Shown here: piece after piece, positions 16,614 through 23,092 of the stretch
Numbering within the stretch: the stretch's first letter is position 1
How the letters are laid out: each line of letters starts with the position of its first letter
DNA from: DASPJR01 sp035628505
GTDB taxonomy: Bacteria; Planctomycetota; SZUA-567; H5-PLA8
Direction: 5' to 3'
Assembly (NCBI GenBank): GCA_035628505.1
Contig: DASPJR010000049.1
Coordinates: 1-37,906 of the forward strand
DNA length: 37,906 nucleotides
Position numbers and translations under genes: made by a program
The notes under the pieces: generated by a model
Seen by the model: the letters and a program-made list of their open reading frames with translations, nothing else
Database searches by the model: none
Told to the model about the DNA's origin: nothing

Positions 16614-17945
16614 GTGGCCCAGGTATTTATCAGTCACGTGGAAGAAGATCGTGCTGATGCGGAAACGATTGCACGCTTCCTGGAAGAGGCCGGCATCAGT
16701 GTTTGGTTCTATGAGCGAGACTGCATCCCTGGCGCCACGTATATTGATCAGATCGTCGCAGCCATCGACAGCATACACACGGTAGTGCTCCTGATTTCGC
16801 GCAAGACCCTGCATTCGGACCAGGTCGACCGCGAAGTCGTGCGCGCGTTTCAGCGCGGCAAACGGATTCTGCCCGTCTTGAAAGGCCTTTCTTTCATCGA
16901 ATTTCAGCAGCTCAAACCCAGTTGGGATCACATTATTGGCGCCTCGAGCGCGCTCATCCTTCCGCAAGGCTCCCTCACGCCCGTGCTGCCGCGCTTGCTT
17001 GCAGGACTCCGCACCGAAACACCGCCGGGCAAAACAGAGTTCCAGTCCGCACGCACCGTCAGCGATATGGCCCGTGAACTCCGGCTGACGGAAGCCGCAA
17101 CGCTGCGACGTGTACGTGAGGTCCTGGGCATTGACGTACGCACGTTTTCATTCGTGCTTGATGCTCAGCAGTGCGAGCGGCTGCGCACGGAGCTCAGCAG
17201 GGCACCGGCGCCGGCTCTTGAAAAGGTCAGACTTGATCTTGGGGCCGGCATTATTCTGGAACTCGTTCCGATTCCCGAAGGCCGCTTTGTGATGGGCAGC
17301 CCCCATGACGAAGAAGGTCACAACGACGACGAAATACAGCACGACGTCATCATCTCGAAACCGTATTATCTCGGCCGCGTTCCGGTCACGCAGGCACAGT
17401 GGGAGCGTGTGATGGGGAGTAATCCCAGTTACTTCCGTGGCCCACAGCTTCCTGTAGAAATGGTATCGTGGTTTGAAGCAGCGCTCTTCTGCGAAGAGCT
17501 CTTCAACCGATTTGGCAAGCCATTTCGACTGCCGACTGAATCAGAATGGGAATTTGCCTGCCGCGCCGGAACGCGCACAGCATTTCACACAGGCTCGACA
17601 ATTACGACCGATAACGCGAACTTCGATGGGAAATTCACCTACGCCAATGGCGCCACGGGGATTACCCGCTGGAAGACGACGGACGTGGGCACCTTCAGGC
17701 CGAACGCATGGGGACTGCATGACATGCACGGCAATGTGTGGGAGTGGTGTTCAGACTGGTATGGCGAATATGGCACCGCGACGGCTACTGACCCGCAGGG
17801 CCCCTCGAAAGGTGACATCCGAATTCTCCGCGGCGGATCATGGTTTCACGGCCCGGCTGACTGCCGCAGCGCGCAACGCGACGCGCTCGATCCCGGCCGC
17901 CGCCATTCACCGTATGGATTTCGCGTTGCAATGTCGGGTTCCTGA
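16614..17945 (+). CDS. TIR domain - IF2_N-like - SUMF1 (FGE-sulfatase) fusion protein
   Basis: This 443-aa protein has three parts. Residues about 1-125 form a TIR-like domain: AQVFISHVEEDRADAE, GISVWFYERDCIPG, VVLLISRKTL and a Glu in VDREVVRAF (about residue 74) at the place of the NADase catalytic Glu. Residues about 145-194 (TVSDMARELRL...GIDVRTFSFVLD) resemble the small IF2 N-terminal helical domain. Residues about 216-442 are a SUMF1/FGE fold: GRFVMGSP, RVPVTQAQWERVMGSNPS, RLPTESEWEFACRAG, HDMHGNVWEWCSDW, RGGSW and YGFRV. The FGE active-site Cys pair is not complete (see findings), so it is more likely a ligand-binding or effector-type module. GTG at 16614 is chosen because GGAGG lies 5 bases before it; ATG 16590 and GTG 16575 lack a site. 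Two GNAT genes follow closely. Confidence 0.85.
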   Translation: MAQVFISHVEEDRADAETIARFLEEAGISVWFYERDCIPGATYIDQIVAAIDSIHTVVLLISRKTLHSDQVDREVVRAFQRGKRILPVLKGLSFIEFQQLKPSWDHIIGASSALILPQGSLTPVLPRLLAGLRTETPPGKTEFQSARTVSDMARELRLTEAATLRRVREVLGIDVRTFSFVLDAQQCERLRTELSRAPAPALEKVRLDLGAGIILELVPIPEGRFVMGSPHDEEGHNDDEIQHDVIISKPYYLGRVPVTQAQWERVMGSNPSYFRGPQLPVEMVSWFEAALFCEELFNRFGKPFRLPTESEWEFACRAGTRTAFHTGSTITTDNANFDGKFTYANGATGITRWKTTDVGTFRPNAWGLHDMHGNVWEWCSDWYGEYGTATATDPQGPSKGDIRILRGGSWFHGPADCRSAQRDALDPGRRHSPYGFRVAMSGS

Positions 17946-17953
17946 GGCGTTCC

Positions 17954-18427
17954 ATGATCGTCCATCTGCAAAAGAGTGATATGCCGGATGTTCTGTCGGT
18001 CCAGCGCGAGGCGTATCGACCGGAGCTCCTTGAAAGCGCCGAAACATTCGAGCGCAAGTTGCAGCTGTTTCCGCAAGGGTGTTTCGGGTGCAAAGAAGGA
18101 GACAAACTGAAGGCGTACGTCTTCACGCATCCCTGGATTTCAGACGTGGTTGCTCCTCTGGACTGCGAGCAACTCACGTTGCCGGACTCTCCCGATTGCC
18201 TCTATATTCATGACCTCGCTGTCCGGAAATCGGCGCAGGGCAGCGGTATCGGCGGACAATTGCTCGATGCCGTCTTTGCACTGGCTGATGAGCGCGGCTA
18301 CCGCAACATGGCGCTGGTTGCCGTGCAGGACTCCGAGCCGTACTGGCAGCGGCGCGGGTTCACGCCTTGTGAAAAGCTCCTCTATGGCGGGTGCGTGCCG
18401 GCGACTCATATGGTGCTTCGGCGATGA
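17954..18427 (+). CDS. GNAT-family N-acetyltransferase (first of two)
   Basis: This 157-aa protein has a GNAT fold, which transfers acetyl from acetyl-CoA to an amine. The acetyl-CoA pyrophosphate loop is seen in LAVRKSAQGSGIGGQLLDAV, preceded by the beta-4 strand LYIHD. The C-terminal part AVQDSEPYWQRRGFTPC matches the usual 'yxx.GF' end. The substrate cannot be told. It starts 8 bases after the TIR-SUMF1 stop, with GAGGCG upstream of the ATG, and its last codons overlap the next GNAT gene by ATGA. All three genes are therefore likely one transcript. Confidence 0.88.
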   Translation: MIVHLQKSDMPDVLSVQREAYRPELLESAETFERKLQLFPQGCFGCKEGDKLKAYVFTHPWISDVVAPLDCEQLTLPDSPDCLYIHDLAVRKSAQGSGIGGQLLDAVFALADERGYRNMALVAVQDSEPYWQRRGFTPCEKLLYGGCVPATHMVLRR

Positions 18428-18870
18428 AACTTGAATTGCGCCAAGCGGTGCTCTCAGACGTGGACGACTTGATGGCGCTCGGCGCCGCCCACGCCGGTTT
18501 TTCGGTCAGCGAAAAAATCCGCTTCTACGAGCGAGACGAATTGATCGAGTGGATCTCCAAACCGGATGAGAACATCCTGCTTGCGGCGGTTGTAGACGGC
18601 AGAATTGCGGGCTTCCTGTTCACCAAAATCATGTCGTGGCACTGGGCAATGCTGGACAACTTCTATCTTCATCCCGCCCAACGCGGAAAGCAGATCGGGC
18701 AGCGGCTCCTGGAAGAGCTTTTCAAACAGCTGCGCGCGAGGAAAATTCAATATGTCTCGACGTTGATTTCTACCGAAGAGCCGGAGTTGATCGCTTATTT
18801 CCGCCGGCAGAACTTTGATGCTGGAAAAAGCTACGTATGGTGCGACCGGTTTCTTTCGGACAAAGAGTAA
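18424..18870 (+). CDS. GNAT-family N-acetyltransferase (second of two)
   Basis: This 148-aa GNAT protein begins MKLELRQAVLSDVDDLMAL, typical of the family. The beta-4/acetyl-CoA loop region is LDNFYLHPAQRGKQIGQRLLEELF (R/Q-x-x-G-x-G variant RGKQIG). It ends with the common EPELIAYFRRQNF segment. ATG at 18424 overlaps the upstream TGA, so translation is coupled; an in-frame ATG at 18391 would extend it into the neighbour and is rejected. The two GNATs are not close copies of each other, so this is not a recent tandem duplication. It converges with marR, only 7 bases separating the stops. Confidence 0.88.
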   Translation: MKLELRQAVLSDVDDLMALGAAHAGFSVSEKIRFYERDELIEWISKPDENILLAAVVDGRIAGFLFTKIMSWHWAMLDNFYLHPAQRGKQIGQRLLEELFKQLRARKIQYVSTLISTEEPELIAYFRRQNFDAGKSYVWCDRFLSDKE

Positions 18871-18877
18871 TTCACCT

Positions 18878-19363
18878 TTAAAGCGAAAGAATCAGCTTGC
18901 GAAGCAGCTCGCCAATCTGCTTGCGCTCCGCGGCGCTCAGGCCGCGCAGCATGTCTTCCTCATTCAGAAGATGCTCGGGCATAATCGAATCCACCAGTTT
19001 GATTCCCTTGGGCGTGAGCTGCACCAGAACACCGCGGCGGTCCTGCGGATCAGGCACCCGCGTCACCAGTCCGGATTGCTCAAGGCGATCGATGCGGTTG
19101 GTCATTGCGCCCGAAGAGAGCAGCAGTGAGCTGAAAAGCGCTGTTGGCGACTGTCTGTAGGGCGGCCCCGCACGGCGCAGCGCGACCAGGACGTCGAAGG
19201 CCCAGGTGGCGAGCTTGTGTTTTTTGAAAACCTTCTCCAACCGCTGCTCAAGCAGCTTGGAAAGCTGAAACACGCGGCCAATCACACCCATGGGGGCCGG
19301 GTTCAGATCCGGGCGCTCTTTGCGCCACTGCGCCATGATGCGGTCGAGGTCATCTTCCTTCAT
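18878..19363 (-). CDS. MarR-family transcriptional regulator
   Basis: This 161-aa dimeric winged-helix repressor has the MarR layout: N-terminal dimerisation helices (GRVFQLSKLLEQRLEKVFKKH), the helix-turn-helix (TALFSSLLLSSGAMTNRIDRLEQSGLV), the wing with the conserved VPDPQDRRGVLVQLT (DxRxxxV), and C-terminal dimerisation helices (GLSAAERKQIGELLRKL). No Cys typical of OhrR-type peroxide sensing is present, so a small-molecule ligand is more likely. It is divergent from leuC, and palindromic boxes in the shared spacer probably are its operators. No ribosome-binding site precedes the ATG; the inferred start of transcription falls at or next to the ATG, so the mRNA may be leaderless. Confidence 0.92.
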   Translation of the reverse strand: MKEDDLDRIMAQWRKERPDLNPAPMGVIGRVFQLSKLLEQRLEKVFKKHKLATWAFDVLVALRRAGPPYRQSPTALFSSLLLSSGAMTNRIDRLEQSGLVTRVPDPQDRRGVLVQLTPKGIKLVDSIMPEHLLNEEDMLRGLSAAERKQIGELLRKLILSL

Positions 19364-19371
19364 ATAGCAGC

Positions 19372-19400
19372 AGTATGTCGCGGCGAAATCTTTACGTCAA
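19372..19400 (-). promoter_or_regulatory. Inferred marR promoter (possibly leaderless)
   Basis: On the minus strand TTGACG (19400-19395) and CATACT (19377-19372) are separated by exactly 17 bases. Transcription would start around 19364-19366, next to the ATG at 19363. The -35 lies inside operator box 1. Confidence 0.45.
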
Positions 19401-19404
19401 GATT
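19387..19404. promoter_or_regulatory. Operator box 1 in the marR-leuC spacer
   Basis: AATCTT-tacgtc-AAGATT is an inverted repeat sharing the core ATCTTTA(C/T)GT(C/A)AAGAT with box 2, 42 bases away. It overlaps the marR -35 and lies just before the leuC -35. A perfect TCAAGA-T-TCTTGA palindrome (19397-19409) overlaps its right half. Confidence 0.6.
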
Positions 19405-19405
19405 C

Positions 19406-19434
19406 TTGACATCAATCTTCACCTCAAGTATCTT
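19406..19434 (+). promoter_or_regulatory. Inferred leuC promoter
   Basis: A perfect -35 TTGACA (19406-19411), a 17-base spacer and a -10 TATCTT (19429-19434) form a strong sigma-70-type promoter. It points to leuC and leaves a leader of about 100 bases. Confidence 0.6.
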
Positions 19435-19446
19435 TATGTAAAGATA
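19429..19446. promoter_or_regulatory. Operator box 2 in the marR-leuC spacer
   Basis: TATCTTTA-TG-TAAAGATA is a perfect 18-base palindrome covering the leuC -10 element. A degenerate third copy, AATCTT-cacctc-AAG, lies at 19414-19428 between the boxes. A dimer bound here would block RNA polymerase at leuC. Confidence 0.65.
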
Positions 19447-19452
19447 AACGTT

Positions 19453-19515
19453 CGAGCCGCTTTTCTTTGCGGCTCGCTGCGATTAACGTTGAGCTTTAAA
19501 GGGTGCAACTGCACC
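19453..19515 (+). promoter_or_regulatory. Leader of the leu operon with two hairpins
   Basis: CGAGCCGC (19453-19460) pairs perfectly with GCGGCTCG (19469-19476) around a T-rich loop. GGTGCA-AC-TGCACC (19502-19515) forms a second palindrome. The first stem lacks a T-run, so it is not a plain terminator. No leucine-rich leader peptide or known T-box/riboswitch pattern was recognised. Confidence 0.35.
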
Positions 19516-19541
19516 GCACACCAGAGAATAAGGAACGCTTC

Positions 19542-20969
19542 ATGGCTGGCAAAAATCTCTTTCAGAAGGTCTGGGACGCTCACACGGTTCGCGTGCTGCC
19601 AAACGGTCAGGCGCAGCTGCTCATCGGTCTGCACCTCATTCATGAAGTCACCAGCCCGCAGGCCTTCGGGATGTTGCGCGACCTGAAGCTCAAGGTTGCC
19701 TACCCCAAGCGCACCTTCGCGACGGTCGATCACATCATCCCGACCGACACGCGCACGCAGCCCTTCGCCGATCCGCTGGCGCATGGCATGATTGATGCGC
19801 TCAAGTCCGCGTGCAATGAATTCGGCATCACCTATTTCGATGTGGAATCTGGCCAGCAAGGCATCGTTCACGTGGTCGGCCCTGAGCAGGGGCTCACGCA
19901 GCCAGGGACCACCATCGCCTGCGGCGACAGCCACACTTCGACTCACGGCGCCTTCGGTGCGATTGCCTTCGGCATCGGCACAAGCCAGGTCCGCGACGTG
20001 CTGGCCACGCAGACATTGGCGCTCAGCAAAATGAAAGTGCGCCGCATCAACGTTAATGGAAAACTTTCAACGGGTGTCTACGCCAAAGACGTGATTTTGC
20101 ACATCATCCGGCTGCTGGGCGTAAACGGCGGGACCGGCTACGCCTACGAATACGGCGGCTCGGCAGTCGACGCGATGAACATGGAGGAGCGCATGACCAT
20201 GTGCAACATGTCCATCGAAGGCGGCGCGCGCGTGGGCTATGTCAATCCGGATGAAAAGACGTTCGCTTACATCAAGGGCCGCAAGTACGCGCCGAAGGGT
20301 GCTGCCTGGGACCGCGCGCTGGCCAATTGGAAATCGGTGGCCAGTGATAAAGATGCAGCCTACGACGATGTGGTGAACATTGACGCTGCCAGCATCCGTC
20401 CGACCGTGACGTGGGGCATCAATCCTGGTCAGGCCATCTTCATCGACGAGAACGTGCCGACTGTCGAAGGCGCTAAAGACGCGACCGAAAAAGCTTCCAT
20501 CGCCGAAGCGCTCGAATACATGAAGCTCAAGCCCGGCAGCCCCATCAAGGGAACAAAGATCGACGTTGCCTTTATCGGCTCGTGCACCAACAGCCGCATG
20601 ACCGATCTGCGCGAAGTCGCGAAGTTTGTTGAAGGCCAGCATGTTGCGCCCGGCGTGAAGGCGCTGGTTGTTCCGGGATCGATGCTGGTACAGAACCAGG
20701 CCGTGGCCGAGGGTCTCGACAAGGTTTTCAAAGCCGCGGGCTTCCAGTGGCGCGAAGCAGGCTGTTCCATGTGCCTGGCGATGAACCCGGACAAGCTCGT
20801 TGACGATCAGCTCTGCGCCTCGTCCAGCAACCGCAACTTCAAGGGCCGCCAGGGCAGCCCGACCGGGAGAACGCTCCTGATGAGTCCTCTGATGGTCGCC
20901 GCATCGGCGATCAGAGGACACGTCGCTGACGCGCGCGAGGTGTTTGAACTGGAACCGGCCGGGGCGTAA
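19542..20969 (+). CDS. leuC: 3-isopropylmalate dehydratase large subunit
   Basis: With LeuD it isomerises 2-isopropylmalate to 3-isopropylmalate in leucine synthesis, in the cytoplasm. It is an aconitase-family enzyme of 475 aa, a normal length. The [4Fe-4S] ligands are Cys348 (IGSCTNSR) and Cys408/Cys411 (GCSMCLAMNPD). Other hallmarks are TVDHIIPT, ACGDSHTSTHGAFGA and the NFKGRQG segment. ATG at 19542 is chosen because AAGGA lies 7 bases upstream and the family starts here; the in-frame GTG at 19503 is too early. The gene lies downstream of a strong-looking promoter covered by MarR-type boxes. Unusually, leuD does not follow directly: a PIN-domain gene begins 3 bases after the stop. Confidence 0.97.
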   Translation: MAGKNLFQKVWDAHTVRVLPNGQAQLLIGLHLIHEVTSPQAFGMLRDLKLKVAYPKRTFATVDHIIPTDTRTQPFADPLAHGMIDALKSACNEFGITYFDVESGQQGIVHVVGPEQGLTQPGTTIACGDSHTSTHGAFGAIAFGIGTSQVRDVLATQTLALSKMKVRRINVNGKLSTGVYAKDVILHIIRLLGVNGGTGYAYEYGGSAVDAMNMEERMTMCNMSIEGGARVGYVNPDEKTFAYIKGRKYAPKGAAWDRALANWKSVASDKDAAYDDVVNIDAASIRPTVTWGINPGQAIFIDENVPTVEGAKDATEKASIAEALEYMKLKPGSPIKGTKIDVAFIGSCTNSRMTDLREVAKFVEGQHVAPGVKALVVPGSMLVQNQAVAEGLDKVFKAAGFQWREAGCSMCLAMNPDKLVDDQLCASSSNRNFKGRQGSPTGRTLLMSPLMVAASAIRGHVADAREVFELEPAGA

Positions 20970-20971
20970 GT

Positions 20972-21475
20972 GTGGCGAAGAAGCCGACGGTTTATGTGGA
21001 TACGAACATCATTTCGATGCTTTGTTATCCCGGCGGATGGATCCGCGATGTCGCGAGACAGCTTGCGACGCGCGATTGGTGGGAGAACGAGCGCCAACAC
21101 TTTGAACTGAAGACTTCGTGGCAAGTTGAGGATGAATTGAGAGATGGCGTTTTTAAGGGTCAGGATGATGCGATCAGCATGGTTCGCCGCATCAGGTTTC
21201 TGCAATCAACGGCGGCCGTTTATGCAGCATCGCGTGAACTTTTGTATAAACGAATTGTTCCATCGGATCAGGGACCCGATTCAATTCACCTGGCCTTTAC
21301 GTTGATTTACGAAATTGATTACTTGCTCACATGGAATCAATCTCATCTCGCAAACCCGCAAACGCAACAGAAACTCGAGACACTTTGTTCAAAGAATCGC
21401 TGGCGGGCTCCATTGCTTGTATCGCCTGATTCGATACCATCGGTCCGATTGGCCAAGGAAATACGGAGACGATGA
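20972..21475 (+). CDS. PIN-domain protein (VapC-like toxin candidate)
   Basis: This 167-aa protein has a PIN-type RNase fold, as in VapC toxins. Acidic metal-binding residues are visible: Asp10 in VYVDTNIISML, a Glu in WQVEDEL (53/55), and Asp103 in GPDSIHLAFTLIYEIDYLLTWN, the last being a characteristic C-terminal PIN strand. The segment RDWWENERQHFEL is typical of a VapC-like branch that, from memory, is encoded with a small helical partner. GTG at 20972, 3 bases after the leuC stop, is the start; no separate ribosome site is needed if translation is coupled to leuC. It overlaps the next gene by ATGA. Its place between leuC and leuD is unusual. Confidence 0.82.
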   Translation: MAKKPTVYVDTNIISMLCYPGGWIRDVARQLATRDWWENERQHFELKTSWQVEDELRDGVFKGQDDAISMVRRIRFLQSTAAVYAASRELLYKRIVPSDQGPDSIHLAFTLIYEIDYLLTWNQSHLANPQTQQKLETLCSKNRWRAPLLVSPDSIPSVRLAKEIRRR

Positions 21476-21723
21476 ACATGCAAATGGAACACGAAGACGA
21501 AGTTGAACGTATTCGGCGCATAAGACGCGAGTGGGCCAGTCAGTTCAAGTCGCTTGAGGAGATGTTCGCTTACCTTCAGGAAGGTGAAAAGCGCGCGCGC
21601 AAACGCGGCCAGAAGTTTGATCCTCCGCCGTCCGCACGTTCAGGCCGCTCGAGCACCAAAAAAGTAAAGTCCAGCGTGAAGACAGACTCCAAGCCGCGTC
21701 CCAAGACCGGGCGCCGCAGTTAA
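21472..21723 (+). CDS. Small charged partner of the PIN protein (antitoxin candidate)
   Basis: This 83-aa protein has an amphipathic, charged N-terminal half (HEDEVERIRRIRREWASQF, then SLEEMFAYLQEGEKRARKRG) and a basic Ser/Lys/Pro tail that looks disordered. The first half matches the general style of small proteins paired with this branch of PIN toxins; I recognise the arrangement, not a characterised family. Its ATG overlaps the PIN stop (ATGA), giving coupled synthesis, and leuD begins 17 bases after its stop. Toxin-first order is seen in only some toxin-antitoxin systems. The role as antitoxin is inference. Confidence 0.65.
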   Translation: MNMQMEHEDEVERIRRIRREWASQFKSLEEMFAYLQEGEKRARKRGQKFDPPPSARSGRSSTKKVKSSVKTDSKPRPKTGRRS

Positions 21724-21739
21724 AAGAAGGAATCATAAC

Positions 21740-22342
21740 ATGCCCCTTGAAAAGATTGTCAAAATCGAAGGCACCGGCGTTCACGTTCCGGGAAACGACA
21801 TCGACACCGACCGCATCATCCCGGCGCGCTTCATGAAGTGCGTCACGTTTGATGGACTGGGCGAATACCTCTTCTATGACGTCCGCTTCTCTAAGGATGG
21901 AAGCAGCAAAAATCATCCGCTCGATGACCCGAAGCATAAAGGAGCGACGATTCTGCTCAGCGGGCTGAACTTTGGTTGCGGATCGTCGCGCGAACACGCT
22001 CCCCAGGCACTGCAGAAGTTCGGCATCAAGGCGGTCATTGCAGAAGGTTTTGCCGAGATCTTCGCCGGCAACTGCACGACCATCGGGATTCCGTGCATTC
22101 AGATGAGCGCCTCTGATATCGCTCGCATTGCCGCGGCTGTGGCTGCCGATCCGAAGACTAAGATTGTTATCGATCTGGCGGCACAGACGGTTTCGTTCGC
22201 CGGACAGAGCGCCTCCTTCCAGATGAAAGGCGGCGCCCGCGAAGCCCTCATGAAAGGTGAATGGGATGCCCTGGGCCAGTTGCTGGACGGCAAAGACCAG
22301 GTCGCCGCATTGGTCTCCAGACTCGAATACATGAACGCCTGA
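21740..22342 (+). CDS. leuD: 3-isopropylmalate dehydratase small subunit
   Basis: LeuD is the swivelling domain of isopropylmalate isomerase and completes the LeuC active site. At 200 aa it is of normal length. Diagnostic segments are DIDTDRIIPARFMK near the N-terminus and GLNFGCGSSREHAPQAL, followed by AVIAEGFAEIFAGNC. The ATG at 21740 has AAGGA 8 bases upstream. It is the last gene of the leuC-PIN-small protein-leuD operon and is followed by a clear intrinsic terminator. Confidence 0.96.
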   Translation: MPLEKIVKIEGTGVHVPGNDIDTDRIIPARFMKCVTFDGLGEYLFYDVRFSKDGSSKNHPLDDPKHKGATILLSGLNFGCGSSREHAPQALQKFGIKAVIAEGFAEIFAGNCTTIGIPCIQMSASDIARIAAAVAADPKTKIVIDLAAQTVSFAGQSASFQMKGGAREALMKGEWDALGQLLDGKDQVAALVSRLEYMNA

Positions 22343-22378
22343 AACGTTCCAATTTTACGGTAGCGCGAAGCGAAAAAG

Positions 22379-22405
22379 CACAGAGAATTCCGTTCTCTGT
22401 GTTTT
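22379..22405 (+). terminator. Intrinsic terminator of the leu operon
   Basis: CACAGAGAA (22379-22387) pairs perfectly with TTCTCTGTG (22393-22401) around a 5-base loop, followed by TTTTGTTGT. It lies 37 bases after leuD. Confidence 0.88.
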
Positions 22406-22444
22406 GTTGTGTGGCCGGAAACGTCACCGATTCCTGCCAGCTGA

Positions 22445-23056
22445 ATGGAGCGCCGCATCGTGAAATTGCCCTGCCCGTATTGCTCGCAAAGTTTGAACCT
22501 TCCTGACCGTTTCGCAGGCAAAGTCACCAAGTGCCCGGCCTGCCAGCAGAGTTTCCAGGTTCCGGCCCTTGAAGTTCCCGCTGAAGCCGCCGGCAACGCA
22601 GCTCCGGCGGCTGCGGCTGCCGCAAAGCCACATTCGGAGGAACCTGTCGCGCGCCTGGCCAGCGACGCGGATCCCGCCGATGATCTGGCGCTGCACACGC
22701 TCATGGAACGCGAAGACGCTCCGCGTGGGCCGGAGTCACTCACCGTCTGTCCCAAGTGCGCAACGCCCTGGAAAAAAGATGCAATCGAGTGCGCCAAGTG
22801 CCAGTACAACGTGTTCGTCGGCGGAAAACTGCGCCGGCCGCCCAAGCGCAGCATGAATCTGAATTTCGACATTCAAAAACTCTTCCTGCTCGCGTTCATC
22901 GCGGCGCTCTGTTACGGCGGCTACTGGATGTACAACAACTTCGGCAAGGTCCGCCGGCAGGGCGACAAGTTCTTCGATGATGCCGCCAAAGGGCATATCG
23001 AAGACACTCAGAAAGCCGCCGACGATGAAGCGGAGAAACTCGCGCCAAAGCGATAG
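22445..23056 (+). CDS. Zinc-ribbon membrane protein of unknown function
   Basis: This 203-aa protein has two zinc-ribbon-like Cys4 units: CPYC...CPAC (Cys10/13/30/33) and CPKC...CAKC (Cys102/105/116/119). They are joined by an Ala/Pro-rich linker. A single membrane helix follows (LFLLAFIAALCYGGYWMY, about 146-163), then a short charged tail that should lie outside the cytoplasm. This MJ0042-like first ribbon is common in uncharacterised delta-proteobacterial and PVC proteins. Function unknown; a scaffold or sensor is possible. GTG at 22460 with GGAG upstream is an alternative start that keeps both ribbons. The esterase gene begins about 37 bases later and may be in the same operon. Confidence 0.78.
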   Translation: MERRIVKLPCPYCSQSLNLPDRFAGKVTKCPACQQSFQVPALEVPAEAAGNAAPAAAAAAKPHSEEPVARLASDADPADDLALHTLMEREDAPRGPESLTVCPKCATPWKKDAIECAKCQYNVFVGGKLRRPPKRSMNLNFDIQKLFLLAFIAALCYGGYWMYNNFGKVRRQGDKFFDDAAKGHIEDTQKAADDEAEKLAPKR

Positions 23057-23092
23057 CGCGCTGCGGCTATTCTTTCTGGAGAGGGGCATCTT

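Noticed and set aside
16614..17945. Reading the SUMF1 domain as the formylglycine-generating enzyme for the sulfatase
   Set aside because: The first catalytic Cys is replaced by His and the TIR/IF2_N-like N-terminus does not fit an FGE.
16614..17945. Target protein of a diversity-generating retroelement (C-terminal SUMF1/lectin fold)
   Set aside because: No reverse transcriptase, template repeat or accessory gene is in the window.
18424..18870. The two GNATs as a recent tandem duplication
   Set aside because: Their sequences differ along the whole length, including the acetyl-CoA loop (QGSGIG against RGKQIG).
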